Shown here: piece by piece, positions 31,635-38,899 of the stretch
Position numbering within the stretch: position 1 is the stretch's first letter
How the letters are laid out: the number at the start of each line of letters is the position of its first letter
From: Actinomycetota bacterium
Lineage (GTDB): Bacteria; Actinomycetota; Thermoleophilia; Gaiellales; Gaiellaceae
Assembly (NCBI GenBank): GCA_013816245.1
Contig: JACDEU010000025.1
Location: 1 to 42,486, forward strand
Length of the DNA stretch: 42,486 nucleotides
Direction: 5' to 3'
Made by a program: the position numbers and the translations under genes
Notes under the pieces: generated by a model
Told to the model about the DNA's origin: nothing
Database searches by the model: none
What the model saw: only the letters and a program-made list of their open reading frames with translations

Positions 31635-34018
31635 CGCTCGCTCGGGCGTCCGGCGCTCTTACCGTCGAAGGCGGCGTCGAAGACCTCGTCGATCGAGTCG
31701 ACCAGGATGAACTCGATCTCCTTCTTCACCTCGGGCGGTAGCTCTTCGAGATCGGGCTCGTTGTCCCGTGGGAGAATGATCCGCTTGAGGCCGGCGCGTT
31801 GCGCGGCGAGCGACTTCTCGCGAATCCCGCCGATCGGCAGGACCTGTCCGGTGAGCGTGATCTCGCCGGTCATCCCAACGTCCTCGGAGACGGGTTGGTT
31901 TCGGACGAGCGACGCGATCGCCGTCGCCATCGTGATCCCCGCGGACGGTCCGTCCTTCGGGACGGCGCCGGCGGGAACGTGCAGGTGGATGTCGTTCTCA
32001 CGGAACCAGTCCGAGTCGAGCCCCAGCTTTTCGGTGTGCGCGCGCACCCAGGACAACGCCGCCTGCGCCGACTCCTGCATCACGTCACCGAGCTGGCCGG
32101 TAATCGTCAACCTTCCTTTGCCAGGGTATGCCGTGGCTTCGAAGAACAGGATGTCGCCGCCGACCGCCGTGAACGCGAGACCCGTTGCGACTCCCGGTTC
32201 CGAGGTGCGCTTGCGAACCTCACCTTCGTAGCGACGCGGTCCGAGCCACGAGCGCACACGCTTTTCGTCGATTCGGACTTTCTTCGCCCGGAGCTTGCCT
32301 TCGGCGACCTGTCGCGCCGCTTTGCGCAGCACGTCGCCTAGGCGCCGCTCGAGGTTTCGGACACCGGCTTCACGCGTGTAGGCGCGGATGATCAAACGCA
32401 GCGCCTTGTCGGAGAACGACACCCGTTCGAGGCCGAGCCCGTGTGCGTCGAGCTGCTTCGGGACGAGGTAGCGCTTGGCGATGCCGAACTTCTCGTCCTC
32501 GGTGTAGCCAGAGAGCGAGATGACATCCATGCGGTCGAGGAGCGGCGTCGGGATCGTGTCGAGCGTGTTCGCCGTGCAGATGAAGAGCGTCTTCGAAAGG
32601 TCGAACGGCAAGTCGAGATAGTGGTCGCGGAAGTTCTTGTTCTGCTCGGGGTCGAGGACTTCGAGCATCGCGCTCGCGGGATCGCCGCGGTAGTCCGAGC
32701 CCATCTTGTCGATTTCGTCGATCAGCACCACCGGGTTCATCGACTCGGCGTCGCGCAGGTGCCGGATGATCGTGCCGGGCATCGCGCCGATGTACGTGCG
32801 GCGATGACCGCGGATCTCCGACTCGTCGCGGACACCGCCGACGGAGAGCCGGGCGAACTTTCGTCCGAGTGCGCGCGCGATCGACTGGCCGAGCGACGTC
32901 TTCCCGACGCCCGGCGGGCCGACGAAGCAGAGGATCGGGCCGGAGGTGTCGTTCTTCAGCTTCGAGACCGCGAGGTGCTCGAGGATCCGCTCTTTCACCT
33001 TCTCCAGGTCGAAGTGGTCCTCGTCGAGCACCGCCTTCGCGTTGTCGAGGTCGAGGTTGTCCACGGTGGTCTTGTTCCACGGCAGCGACGCGATCCAGTC
33101 GATGTAGGTGCGGATCACGCCGTACTCGGCGGCGGCCGTGGGGAGCTTCTCGAGCCGGCCCAGCTCACGGTCGACGACTTTCCGAACGTCCTCCGGCAGA
33201 TCCATCGCCTCGAAGTTCGAGCGCAGCTCGGCGAGCTCCGCCGCTTCGGGGTCGCTTTCGCCGAGCTCGTCTTGGATCGCCTTCATCTGCTGGCGCAGGA
33301 AGAACTCGCGCTGGCCTTTCTCCATCTCCTCCTGCACCTGCGACTGGATCTTCGAGCCCAGCTCGAACACCTCGAGCTCGCGGTTCAGGATCGCCGAGAT
33401 CTCGCGCAGCCGCGTTTCGACGTTGGTGAGCCCGAGCAGGCCCTGCTTCTCCTCGGTCTTCAGGCGGAGGGTCGAGGCGACGAGGTTGCAGAGCGCGCTC
33501 GGATCGTCGACGTTCGCCGCTGCGATCTGCAGCTCTTCGGGTAGATAGGGAACGAGGCCTATGACACGGCCGAAGAGGCTCTGGACGTTCCGCGTGAGCG
33601 CTTCGACCTCCGGAGTCTCCGGCAGCTCGTCAGGCAATTCGGCGAACTCGCCGACGAGATACGGGTCTGACTGCACCTGACGGTCGAGCTTGATGCGCTT
33701 CAGTCCCTGGACGAGGATGCGCAGAGTCCCGTCGGGGACCTTGATCATCTTGTGGATGACCGCGGCGGTGCCGACCTCGTAGAGGTCGTCCCATCCGGGC
33801 TGGTCGGCCTCGGGGTCCTTCACCGTGACGAGCGCGAGCAGGCGGTCGCCGGAGACGACGTCCTCGACGAGCTTGATCGAGCGGTCCTGCCCGATCGCTA
33901 GCGGGGTCACGGATTCCGGGAACACGACCGTGTCCTTCAGCGGCAAGACCGGTAGCGTCGCCGGAAAGACGAGCTCTTCCTGGTCCTCGGTCAGCGTGTC
34001 GGTCAGCGCCTCGCTCAT
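31571..34018 (-). CDS. lon: ATP-dependent protease Lon
   Basis: AAA+ serine protease that degrades misfolded and selected regulatory proteins, 815 residues. The N-terminal LON substrate domain begins LPVLPLKDTVVFPESVTPL. The ATPase has GPPGVGKTSLGQSIARAL (Walker A) and VVLIDEIDKMGSDYRG (Walker B). The protease domain carries the Ser-Lys dyad in PKDGPSAGITMATAI (Ser) and GGIREKSLAAQRAG (Lys). The C terminus has about 30 extra residues (GRPSERQVNLK and beyond) that overlap the convergent lipoprotein gene by 64 bases. The ATG at 34018 overlaps the hsp20 stop (ATGA), so Lon is co-translated with a small heat-shock chaperone; a longer in-frame start at 34201 lies inside hsp20 and is rejected. Confidence 0.96.
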   Translation of the reverse strand: MSEALTDTLTEDQEELVFPATLPVLPLKDTVVFPESVTPLAIGQDRSIKLVEDVVSGDRLLALVTVKDPEADQPGWDDLYEVGTAAVIHKMIKVPDGTLRILVQGLKRIKLDRQVQSDPYLVGEFAELPDELPETPEVEALTRNVQSLFGRVIGLVPYLPEELQIAAANVDDPSALCNLVASTLRLKTEEKQGLLGLTNVETRLREISAILNRELEVFELGSKIQSQVQEEMEKGQREFFLRQQMKAIQDELGESDPEAAELAELRSNFEAMDLPEDVRKVVDRELGRLEKLPTAAAEYGVIRTYIDWIASLPWNKTTVDNLDLDNAKAVLDEDHFDLEKVKERILEHLAVSKLKNDTSGPILCFVGPPGVGKTSLGQSIARALGRKFARLSVGGVRDESEIRGHRRTYIGAMPGTIIRHLRDAESMNPVVLIDEIDKMGSDYRGDPASAMLEVLDPEQNKNFRDHYLDLPFDLSKTLFICTANTLDTIPTPLLDRMDVISLSGYTEDEKFGIAKRYLVPKQLDAHGLGLERVSFSDKALRLIIRAYTREAGVRNLERRLGDVLRKAARQVAEGKLRAKKVRIDEKRVRSWLGPRRYEGEVRKRTSEPGVATGLAFTAVGGDILFFEATAYPGKGRLTITGQLGDVMQESAQAALSWVRAHTEKLGLDSDWFRENDIHLHVPAGAVPKDGPSAGITMATAIASLVRNQPVSEDVGMTGEITLTGQVLPIGGIREKSLAAQRAGLKRIILPRDNEPDLEELPPEVKKEIEFILVDSIDEVFDAAFDGKSAGRPSERQVNLKVASSPSQARVSPPRS

Positions 34019-34455
34019 CGGGACGTCACCACGATCGCGATGCGCTCGGCAGGAGCGGGCCTCGGAGCGATCGGCAGCTTGATCGTGAGGAAGCCGCGCT
34101 CGTACGTCGCCGTCGCCTGCTCGGGGTCGACGTCTTCGGCCAGCGTCACCTGTCGCTGGAACGAGCCGTACTCGATCTCCAGCTGCTGGTACTGCCCGCA
34201 ATCCTTGGGTCGCTTGCGCTCACCGGCAATGAGGAGCGCCTGAGGCGATGCGATCACTTTGACCTCGTTCGGGTCGACCCCGGGCAGCTCGACGACAACG
34301 GTGAGGGAGGGAGGGTCCTCCGTTCGGTAGACGTCGGCCTCGGGCCGGTAACCGCGCCGCATGCCGCGTGAGAACGGAAAGACCTGCCAAAGGTCGGCGA
34401 AGAGCTGCTCGATCTCCTCGGCGGCGTTCTCGAGCTCGCGTCGGCGTTTTTCCAT
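34015..34455 (-). CDS. Small heat-shock protein (Hsp20/alpha-crystallin)
   Basis: ATP-independent holdase chaperone, 146 residues. After a helical, charged N terminus (ELENAAEEIEQLFADLWQ) comes the alpha-crystallin domain (about 42-140): YRTEDPPSLTVVVELPGVDP, VIASPQALLIAGERKR, YGSFQRQVTLAEDVDPEQATA and YERGFLTIKLP. It lacks the IxI tail that locks some sHSP oligomers. Its stop overlaps lon, so chaperone and protease are made together. TACCCT ends six bases before the ATG, a leaderless promoter; no HAIR or CIRCE heat-shock operator was seen in the 91-base upstream gap. Confidence 0.93.
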   Translation of the reverse strand: MEKRRRELENAAEEIEQLFADLWQVFPFSRGMRRGYRPEADVYRTEDPPSLTVVVELPGVDPNEVKVIASPQALLIAGERKRPKDCGQYQQLEIEYGSFQRQVTLAEDVDPEQATATYERGFLTIKLPIAPRPAPAERIAIVVTSR

Positions 34456-34461
34456 CGTGTC

Positions 34462-34467
34462 AGGGTA
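34462..34467 (-). promoter_or_regulatory. TANNNT -10 for hsp20-lon, leaderless type
   Basis: On the minus strand TACCCT is followed by six bases (GACACG) and the hsp20 ATG at 34455. The surrounding gap (34456-34546) holds only this and TAGCAT (34532-34537, plus strand), nine bases before the divergent rml fusion gene. No other ordered sequence was found in the gap. Confidence 0.45.
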
Positions 34468-34546
34468 CCCCGGTAGGCCAGGGTTCAGACGTGGCCGGGC
34501 CGAGCCTGCGCGGCGGAGGCCCGTAGGGCACTAGCATCGCTCCGCT

Positions 34547-35722
34547 ATGAAGGGTGTCGTCCTCGCCGGTGGAACCGGCTCGCGTCTAGATCCGCTCACC
34601 CGGATCACGAACAAGCACCTCCTGCCGGTGAACGACCGGCCGATGGTCATGCACGCGATCGACGCGCTCCACGAGGCCGGTGTCACCGAGCTGATGGTCG
34701 TGACGGGCGGCGATCACGTCGAAGACTTCAAGGGGCTGCTCGGAGATGAGCTCGCGTACGGCAACCAGGAACGACCGGGGGGCATCGCGGAGGCGCTGGG
34801 GCTCGCCCGGGACTTCATTGGCGACGAGCGCGTCGTCGTGATGCTGGCGGACAACATCTTCGGCGGCCCGATCACGCAGACCATCCGGAACTTCGCAGAG
34901 CAGCGACAAGGTGCCCGCGTGCTCCTGGCGCACGTGCGCGAGACCGACCACCTGCGCCACCTGGGCGTGCCGCGAATCGAAGGCGGCCGAATCGCGGAGA
35001 TCGTCGAGAAGCCGCCGGATCCTCCCGGCCTCTACGCCGTCACGGGCCTGTACTGCTACGACGCGGACGTCTTCGACGTCATCGCCGAGCTCGAGCCGTC
35101 CGGGCGGGGCGAGCTGGAAATCACGGACGTGAACAATCACTACGTGCGCGCAGGGTCGCTCGAGTTCGACGTCTTCGAGGGCTACTGGGGCGACGCGGGC
35201 GAGTCGATCGACGCGTACTACGAGGTGATCGAGCGCGTGCGGCGGCCGCACTTCAAGACCGACCGTCTCCGCCCGGCGCCACTACGCCGCTTCGAGGACG
35301 AGCGAGGCTGGCTGACCGAGATCGCTCGCACGAGCCTGCTGCCGAAGCCGATCAGGCAGACCAACGTCTCGTTCTCGCGCAAGGGGACGATCCGCGGGCT
35401 CCACTACCACGAGCGTGGTCAGGACGACGTGTTCGTATGCCTGCAAGGCAAGGCGCGTGTCGTCGCTATGGATCGTGACACGGGCGAGACGTTCACCGAG
35501 GACATCGGCGACGACAACTTCGCCGCGGTCTACGTCCCCGGCAATCTCGCGCATGGGTTCGAGGCGTTGACCGACGTATTGATGCTCTACCACGTGACCG
35601 AAGAGTACGACGCGGCCGATCCCGACGAGCACCAGCTGCCGTGGGACGACCCACGCGTGGCCCATCTCTGGAGCACGACATCGCCGATCCTGTCCAAACG
35701 CGACCAGCCCAGCGAATCCTGA
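34547..35722 (+). CDS. RmlA-RmlC fusion: glucose-1-phosphate thymidylyltransferase/dTDP-4-dehydrorhamnose 3,5-epimerase
   Basis: A 391-residue fusion of two steps of dTDP-rhamnose synthesis. Residues 1-235 are a short-type nucleotidyltransferase: MKGVVLAGGTGSRLDPLT, NKHLLPVNDRPM, QERPGGIAEAL and VVMLADNIFGG, with VEKP and YWGDAGES further on. Residues 240-391 are an RmlC-type cupin: RFEDERGWLTEI, TIRGLHYHERGQDDVF (catalytic His region), VPGNLAHGFEAL and LPWDDPRVAHLW. RmlA is feedback-regulated by dTDP-rhamnose in other bacteria. Joining steps 1 and 3 while step 2 (RmlB) is encoded elsewhere is unusual. TAGCAT ends nine bases before the ATG. rmlD follows with an overlap. Confidence 0.88.
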   Translation: MKGVVLAGGTGSRLDPLTRITNKHLLPVNDRPMVMHAIDALHEAGVTELMVVTGGDHVEDFKGLLGDELAYGNQERPGGIAEALGLARDFIGDERVVVMLADNIFGGPITQTIRNFAEQRQGARVLLAHVRETDHLRHLGVPRIEGGRIAEIVEKPPDPPGLYAVTGLYCYDADVFDVIAELEPSGRGELEITDVNNHYVRAGSLEFDVFEGYWGDAGESIDAYYEVIERVRRPHFKTDRLRPAPLRRFEDERGWLTEIARTSLLPKPIRQTNVSFSRKGTIRGLHYHERGQDDVFVCLQGKARVVAMDRDTGETFTEDIGDDNFAAVYVPGNLAHGFEALTDVLMLYHVTEEYDAADPDEHQLPWDDPRVAHLWSTTSPILSKRDQPSES

Positions 35723-36492
35723 TCACCGGCGCCGGCGGCCAGCTCGGCCGCGCGCTGGCGACCGAGTTTCCCGGCGCTGTCGCACTCGCGCATGGCGACT
35801 GGGACGTCACGCTTCCGCCGCCGTCGTTCGCCGAGTCGCCGGACCTCGTTCTGCACGCTGCGGCCTGGACGGACGTCGACGGCGCCGAAGACGATCCGCA
35901 GGAGGCCGCCGCGGTCAATGTGGGAGGCACCCGGCACGTTGCGGAGCTCGGCACACCGCTCGTCTACTTCTCCACGGATTACGTGTTCGACGGCCGCAAG
36001 AGCGAGCCGTACGTCGAGTCCGACCCGCCGAATCCGATCTCGGCCTACGGTCGCACGAAGGTGTACGGCGAGGGGGCTGCGGGTGAGAGCGCGTGGATCG
36101 TGCGGAGCTCCGGTCTCTACGGACCGACGGGGAAGAACTTCGTGCGTGCCATGCTCGACCTGGGCCGTGAACGGGACGAGGTTGCGGTCGTCGAGGATCA
36201 GCGCACGTCGCCGACCTACGTGGCACACCTCGCGACGGCGACGCGCGAGCTCCTCGACCGGCCTTTCGGGATCTGGCACGTTGCAGCGGATGGCGACGCG
36301 ACGTGGGCGGAATTCGCCGAGGCGATCTACGAAGAAGCGGGGCTGGACACGCGTGTGCGCCCGATCTCGAGCGCCGAGCTCGGCCGGTCGGCGCAGCGGC
36401 CTGCGTACTCGGTGTTGCGAAGCGAGAAGGGCGCGCCTGCCCTCCCGCACTGGCGGGAAGGCTTGCGCGAATACATCAGCCTGATCTCTTGA
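35641..36492 (+). CDS. dTDP-4-dehydrorhamnose reductase (RmlD)
   Basis: Last step of dTDP-L-rhamnose synthesis, NAD(P)H-dependent. An extended SDR with ILITGAGGQLGRALATEF, VLHAAAWTDVDGAEDDP, VNVGGTRHVAE, VYFSTDYVFDGR and the Tyr/Lys pair of SAYGRTKVYGE. Family members usually begin at about the QRILITG segment (near 35710), but no ATG, GTG or TTG occurs there. The nearest upstream start is the GTG at 35641, which would overlap the fusion gene by 82 bases and add about 25 residues; a CTG at 35668 is the other option. The 3' end overlaps the convergent ABC permease by 17 bases. Confidence 0.88.
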   Translation: MGRPTRGPSLEHDIADPVQTRPAQRILITGAGGQLGRALATEFPGAVALAHGDWDVTLPPPSFAESPDLVLHAAAWTDVDGAEDDPQEAAAVNVGGTRHVAELGTPLVYFSTDYVFDGRKSEPYVESDPPNPISAYGRTKVYGEGAAGESAWIVRSSGLYGPTGKNFVRAMLDLGRERDEVAVVEDQRTSPTYVAHLATATRELLDRPFGIWHVAADGDATWAEFAEAIYEEAGLDTRVRPISSAELGRSAQRPAYSVLRSEKGAPALPHWREGLREYISLIS

Positions 36493-37309
36493 GCTTGCCG
36501 TGCTTCTTCGCGTGCAGCTCGCCGCGGCGGAACACCCAGATCCCGAGCGGCACCGAGATCACGCCGATGATCGCCATCGGCCAGATGTCGCCCCACACGG
36601 AGCTGACGCTGGCCCCGTCGATGATCGCCGACCGCTCCCCGCGGAGCGCGTACGTCGCAGGCGAGATCTTCGCCAGCCACTGCATGAACTCTGGGAGCAC
36701 CGAGACCGGGTAGTAGACGCCGGACACGACGAGCATCAACCCCTGCGCGACGTAGCCGAACTGCGTCCCCTTCTCAGGTGAGATCAGCGGCAGGACGGCC
36801 GTCATCATCCCGATGCCGACGAAGGAGACCGATGCCACCGCTATCAGCACGACTGCGGTTAGGAAGTTCGCGTGCGGCATGTGGAGGCCGAAGAACGCCG
36901 CGATCGCCGCGAAGACGATAGACGCGCGGACGATCCCGTAGCCAATGGCGAAGATGCCGGTGCCGAGCAGGTGCGTTGCGCGGGTGAGCGGCGCCATGAA
37001 CGTGTACTCGATCGTGCCTTCCCAACGCTCCCAGGCGACGGTCTCGATCAGCAGCTCGAAGACGATCCCGAGGTACGACCACATGACTGCGCCGATCAGC
37101 AGGATCGTGGTCAGCCGGTTGACGTCGATTGAGCCACCCTCCGCGACGACCCCCTTCGCGATGAAGACGATCGTTAGCGTGTTCGCGGCCGTCCAGAAGA
37201 AGAACGCGATCTCCCACCACGCGTAGCGCTTGATGAGATACCAGTTGCGCTCGACCATCCCGTAGAGGCCGATGAACTCGTGCCTGAGTGTGGCGGCAGA
37301 GCCCCTCAT
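36476..37309 (-). CDS. ABC-2 type transporter permease
   Basis: Membrane subunit of 277 residues with about six hydrophobic segments: WEIAFFFWTAANTLTIVFIA, TTILLIGAVMWSYLGIVFELL, GIVRASIVFAAIAAFFGL, LTAVVLIAVASVSFVGIGMM, and GYVAQGLMLVVSGVYYPVSV, the last with the ABC-2 signature region YYPVSVLPEFMQWLAKISP. The ATG at 37309 overlaps the ATPase stop (ATGA). Families of this type export drugs or polysaccharides and lipids; the adjacent rhamnose genes are convergent and so not clearly linked. The substrate is unknown. Confidence 0.87.
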   Translation of the reverse strand: MRGSAATLRHEFIGLYGMVERNWYLIKRYAWWEIAFFFWTAANTLTIVFIAKGVVAEGGSIDVNRLTTILLIGAVMWSYLGIVFELLIETVAWERWEGTIEYTFMAPLTRATHLLGTGIFAIGYGIVRASIVFAAIAAFFGLHMPHANFLTAVVLIAVASVSFVGIGMMTAVLPLISPEKGTQFGYVAQGLMLVVSGVYYPVSVLPEFMQWLAKISPATYALRGERSAIIDGASVSSVWGDIWPMAIIGVISVPLGIWVFRRGELHAKKHGKLKRSG

Positions 37310-38124
37310 GCGAACACCCCTCGCTCTGCGTCCTCGTCCTTCTCGTCCTCGAACGTGCGGCCGGTGGCGGCGAAGAAGGCGTCTTCGAGCGTCTCCGCCC
37401 CGAACTGCTCCTTCAGCGCCTCGGTCGGATCGAGTGCGATCAGCTTCCCGCGGTCGAGGATGCCGACCCGGTCCGCGAGCACTTCCGCCTCGCGCAGGTC
37501 GTGAGTGCAGAGCAGGATCGTCGCGTCGTGCGTCGTCCAGACGTCACGGATGAACTCCTGCACCTCGAGCTTCGAGCGTGGGTCGAGGCCCGTCGTCGGC
37601 TCGTCCAGCAGCAGCAGAACCGGTGAGGTCAGAAGCGCCCGTGCGAGGGCGACCTTCTGCTGCATTCCCCGCGACAGGTTCTCCATCGCCTCGTGGCGGC
37701 GGCTGATGGGAAACCCGACGCGCTCCAGGATCTCCGGAATGGACTTCTTCGTTGCGCTCGGCGGAATGCCGTAGAACCTGGCCGCGTACGCGAGGTTCTC
37801 CTCCGACGACATCTTCTTGAAGAACGAGGCCTCGACCGAGACGCGGTTGACGAGTCGCTGGACCGCGCGCGACTCCTTGACGACGTCGTGGCCGAAGATC
37901 CTCGCGCTGCCCGCGTCGGGGAGGAGCAGCGTCGAGAGCAGTCGGACCAGCGTTGACTTGCCCGAGCCGTTCTGGCCCAGGATGGCGACGCACTCGCCGC
38001 GCTCCATCGTGAAGGTCACGTCCTCGAGCGCCGCGACGCGCTTCCGCCTTTTGCGCCCATGGGTCCGTGTCGCATCGCGACGGAAGAACTCTTTGCGCAA
38101 GTTGTCGACTTCTACTGCGAACAT
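37306..38124 (-). CDS. ABC transporter ATP-binding protein
   Basis: Energises the ABC-2 permease encoded next on the strand. The 272 residues include Walker A GQNGSGKST, the signature loop ENLSRGMQQKVALARAL, Walker B LLLLDEPTTGLDPRS, and the H-loop LLCTHDLREAE. It resembles DrrA- or CcmA-like export ATPases, with a basic insertion (RTHGRKRRKR) after the first strand. The C terminus ends in an acidic tail (FEDEKDEDAE). AGGAG lies seven bases before the ATG at 38124, a normal ribosome binding site, in contrast with the leaderless genes around it. Confidence 0.92.
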   Translation of the reverse strand: MFAVEVDNLRKEFFRRDATRTHGRKRRKRVAALEDVTFTMERGECVAILGQNGSGKSTLVRLLSTLLLPDAGSARIFGHDVVKESRAVQRLVNRVSVEASFFKKMSSEENLAYAARFYGIPPSATKKSIPEILERVGFPISRRHEAMENLSRGMQQKVALARALLTSPVLLLLDEPTTGLDPRSKLEVQEFIRDVWTTHDATILLCTHDLREAEVLADRVGILDRGKLIALDPTEALKEQFGAETLEDAFFAATGRTFEDEKDEDAERGVFA

Positions 38125-38248
38125 GTGACGCTCCTACGAATTCGGCGGAACACGGGTACGCGCAAGACACCTGCTAGCGCAGGCGGCGCACGGGACGTGC
38201 TAAGTCAGCCGAAGTGGAGCTGCATCGACAAAGACCGTAGCAGCCGTG

Positions 38249-38695
38249 TCAAGCGTTGCCTTGGTCGAGGTCGTGGATCACGAAGAGAGGCTCGCCGTTC
38301 TGTGAGTTTGTTCGCGCCTGCGCGGTGATCTTGTTGAGGTCCGGATATTCGGCGACTTCGGGCGAAACCCGAATGCCCGCGACTAGATAGCGGACGACGC
38401 CATCGCTGTCGTTTCGTAGGCCGTGCGTGCCGTCGGGCCCGAGCGGAAAGTGCACGACCGCGCCTTCCGCGACTTGGCGCTCTCCCTCTGGTGTGCGCAG
38501 TGTTGGGCGTCCCTTCAGCACGATCAGCAGCTCTTCGGAGCCGTGGTGGAAGTGGTAGACGACAGAGTTGCCGGGGCCGAGCTCGTACAGGCTCGCGCCG
38601 AGCAGCGGTCCGCGCTCGACGAGGCGCTTTGACTTCGCGCCGCCGCCAGACCAGTCGTCGGTCGCGTCCCAATCGTCTCGGAAGACGTTCGTCAA
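38249..38695 (-). CDS. Single-domain cupin protein
   Basis: A 148-residue beta-barrel protein. The first cupin motif is VVYHFHHGSEELLIVLKGRP, with the HxH...E metal ligands. The second is FPLGPDGTHGLRNDSDG, with the metal His. This is the general fold of small metal-dependent isomerases, dioxygenases and sugar-binding proteins; no substrate can be named. The TTG at 38695 overlaps the stop of the 50-residue ORF upstream (TTGA), so both proteins should be made from one mRNA under the palindrome shared with the WYL regulator. Confidence 0.82.
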   Translation of the reverse strand: MTNVFRDDWDATDDWSGGGAKSKRLVERGPLLGASLYELGPGNSVVYHFHHGSEELLIVLKGRPTLRTPEGERQVAEGAVVHFPLGPDGTHGLRNDSDGVVRYLVAGIRVSPEVAEYPDLNKITAQARTNSQNGEPLFVIHDLDQGNA

Positions 38696-38844
38696 GCGGC
38701 CGCCGGGGGATCCGGGTCGGGGTCGTCGTACCGCTCTGACGACGCCCAGACGTGGGAGACGAGGCGGAGGCGCTCGAGACGGCGCTCCTCCCGCTCGAGC
38801 TCCGGTGATTTCACATCCTGAGTGGTCTGCGGCTCATCGCTCAT
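38692..38844 (-). CDS. 50-residue acidic small protein, unknown function
   Basis: Not recognised. ATG 38844 to TGA 38692 encodes 50 residues: an acidic start (MSDEPQTTQDVKSP), a charged helix (ELEREERRLERLRLVSHVW) and a Pro/Asp tail (DDPDPDPPAAA). Three points support it being real: the stop overlaps the cupin start (TTGA), TAGACT lies seven bases before its ATG, and the frame runs unbroken between regulator palindrome and cupin. It has no hydrophobic segment, and the helix could pair in a coiled coil. Confidence 0.6.
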   Translation of the reverse strand: MSDEPQTTQDVKSPELEREERRLERLRLVSHVWASSERYDDPDPDPPAAA

Positions 38845-38863
38845 GCCCGCGAGTCTACGTCAT

Positions 38864-38888
38864 ATACATGCCAGATTCTGGCATGTAT
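38864..38888. promoter_or_regulatory. 25-bp palindromic operator between the WYL regulator and the small-ORF/cupin operon
   Basis: ATACATGCCAG and CTGGCATGTAT are perfect complements separated by ATT. On the right, TATGTT (38886-38891) overlaps the palindrome and ends eight bases before the WYL ATG at 38900. On the left, TAGACT (minus, 38852-38857) ends seven bases before the small ORF, and the palindrome falls where its -35 should be. One dimeric regulator bound here would control both directions. The WYL protein itself is the obvious candidate, by analogy with autoregulated WYL repressors. Confidence 0.7.
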
Positions 38889-38899
38889 GTTCCCGCTCG

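Noticed and set aside
32441..33544. A 367-codon open frame on the plus strand inside lon
   Set aside because: It is antisense to the well-supported Lon ATPase region. Its product is dominated by Arg, Val, Leu and Glu from GC-rich third positions and shows no family motif.
38822..38899. Longer WYL protein starting at 38822
   Set aside because: It would place the 25-bp palindrome and the -10 inside the gene and add 26 residues before the helix-turn-helix without family support.
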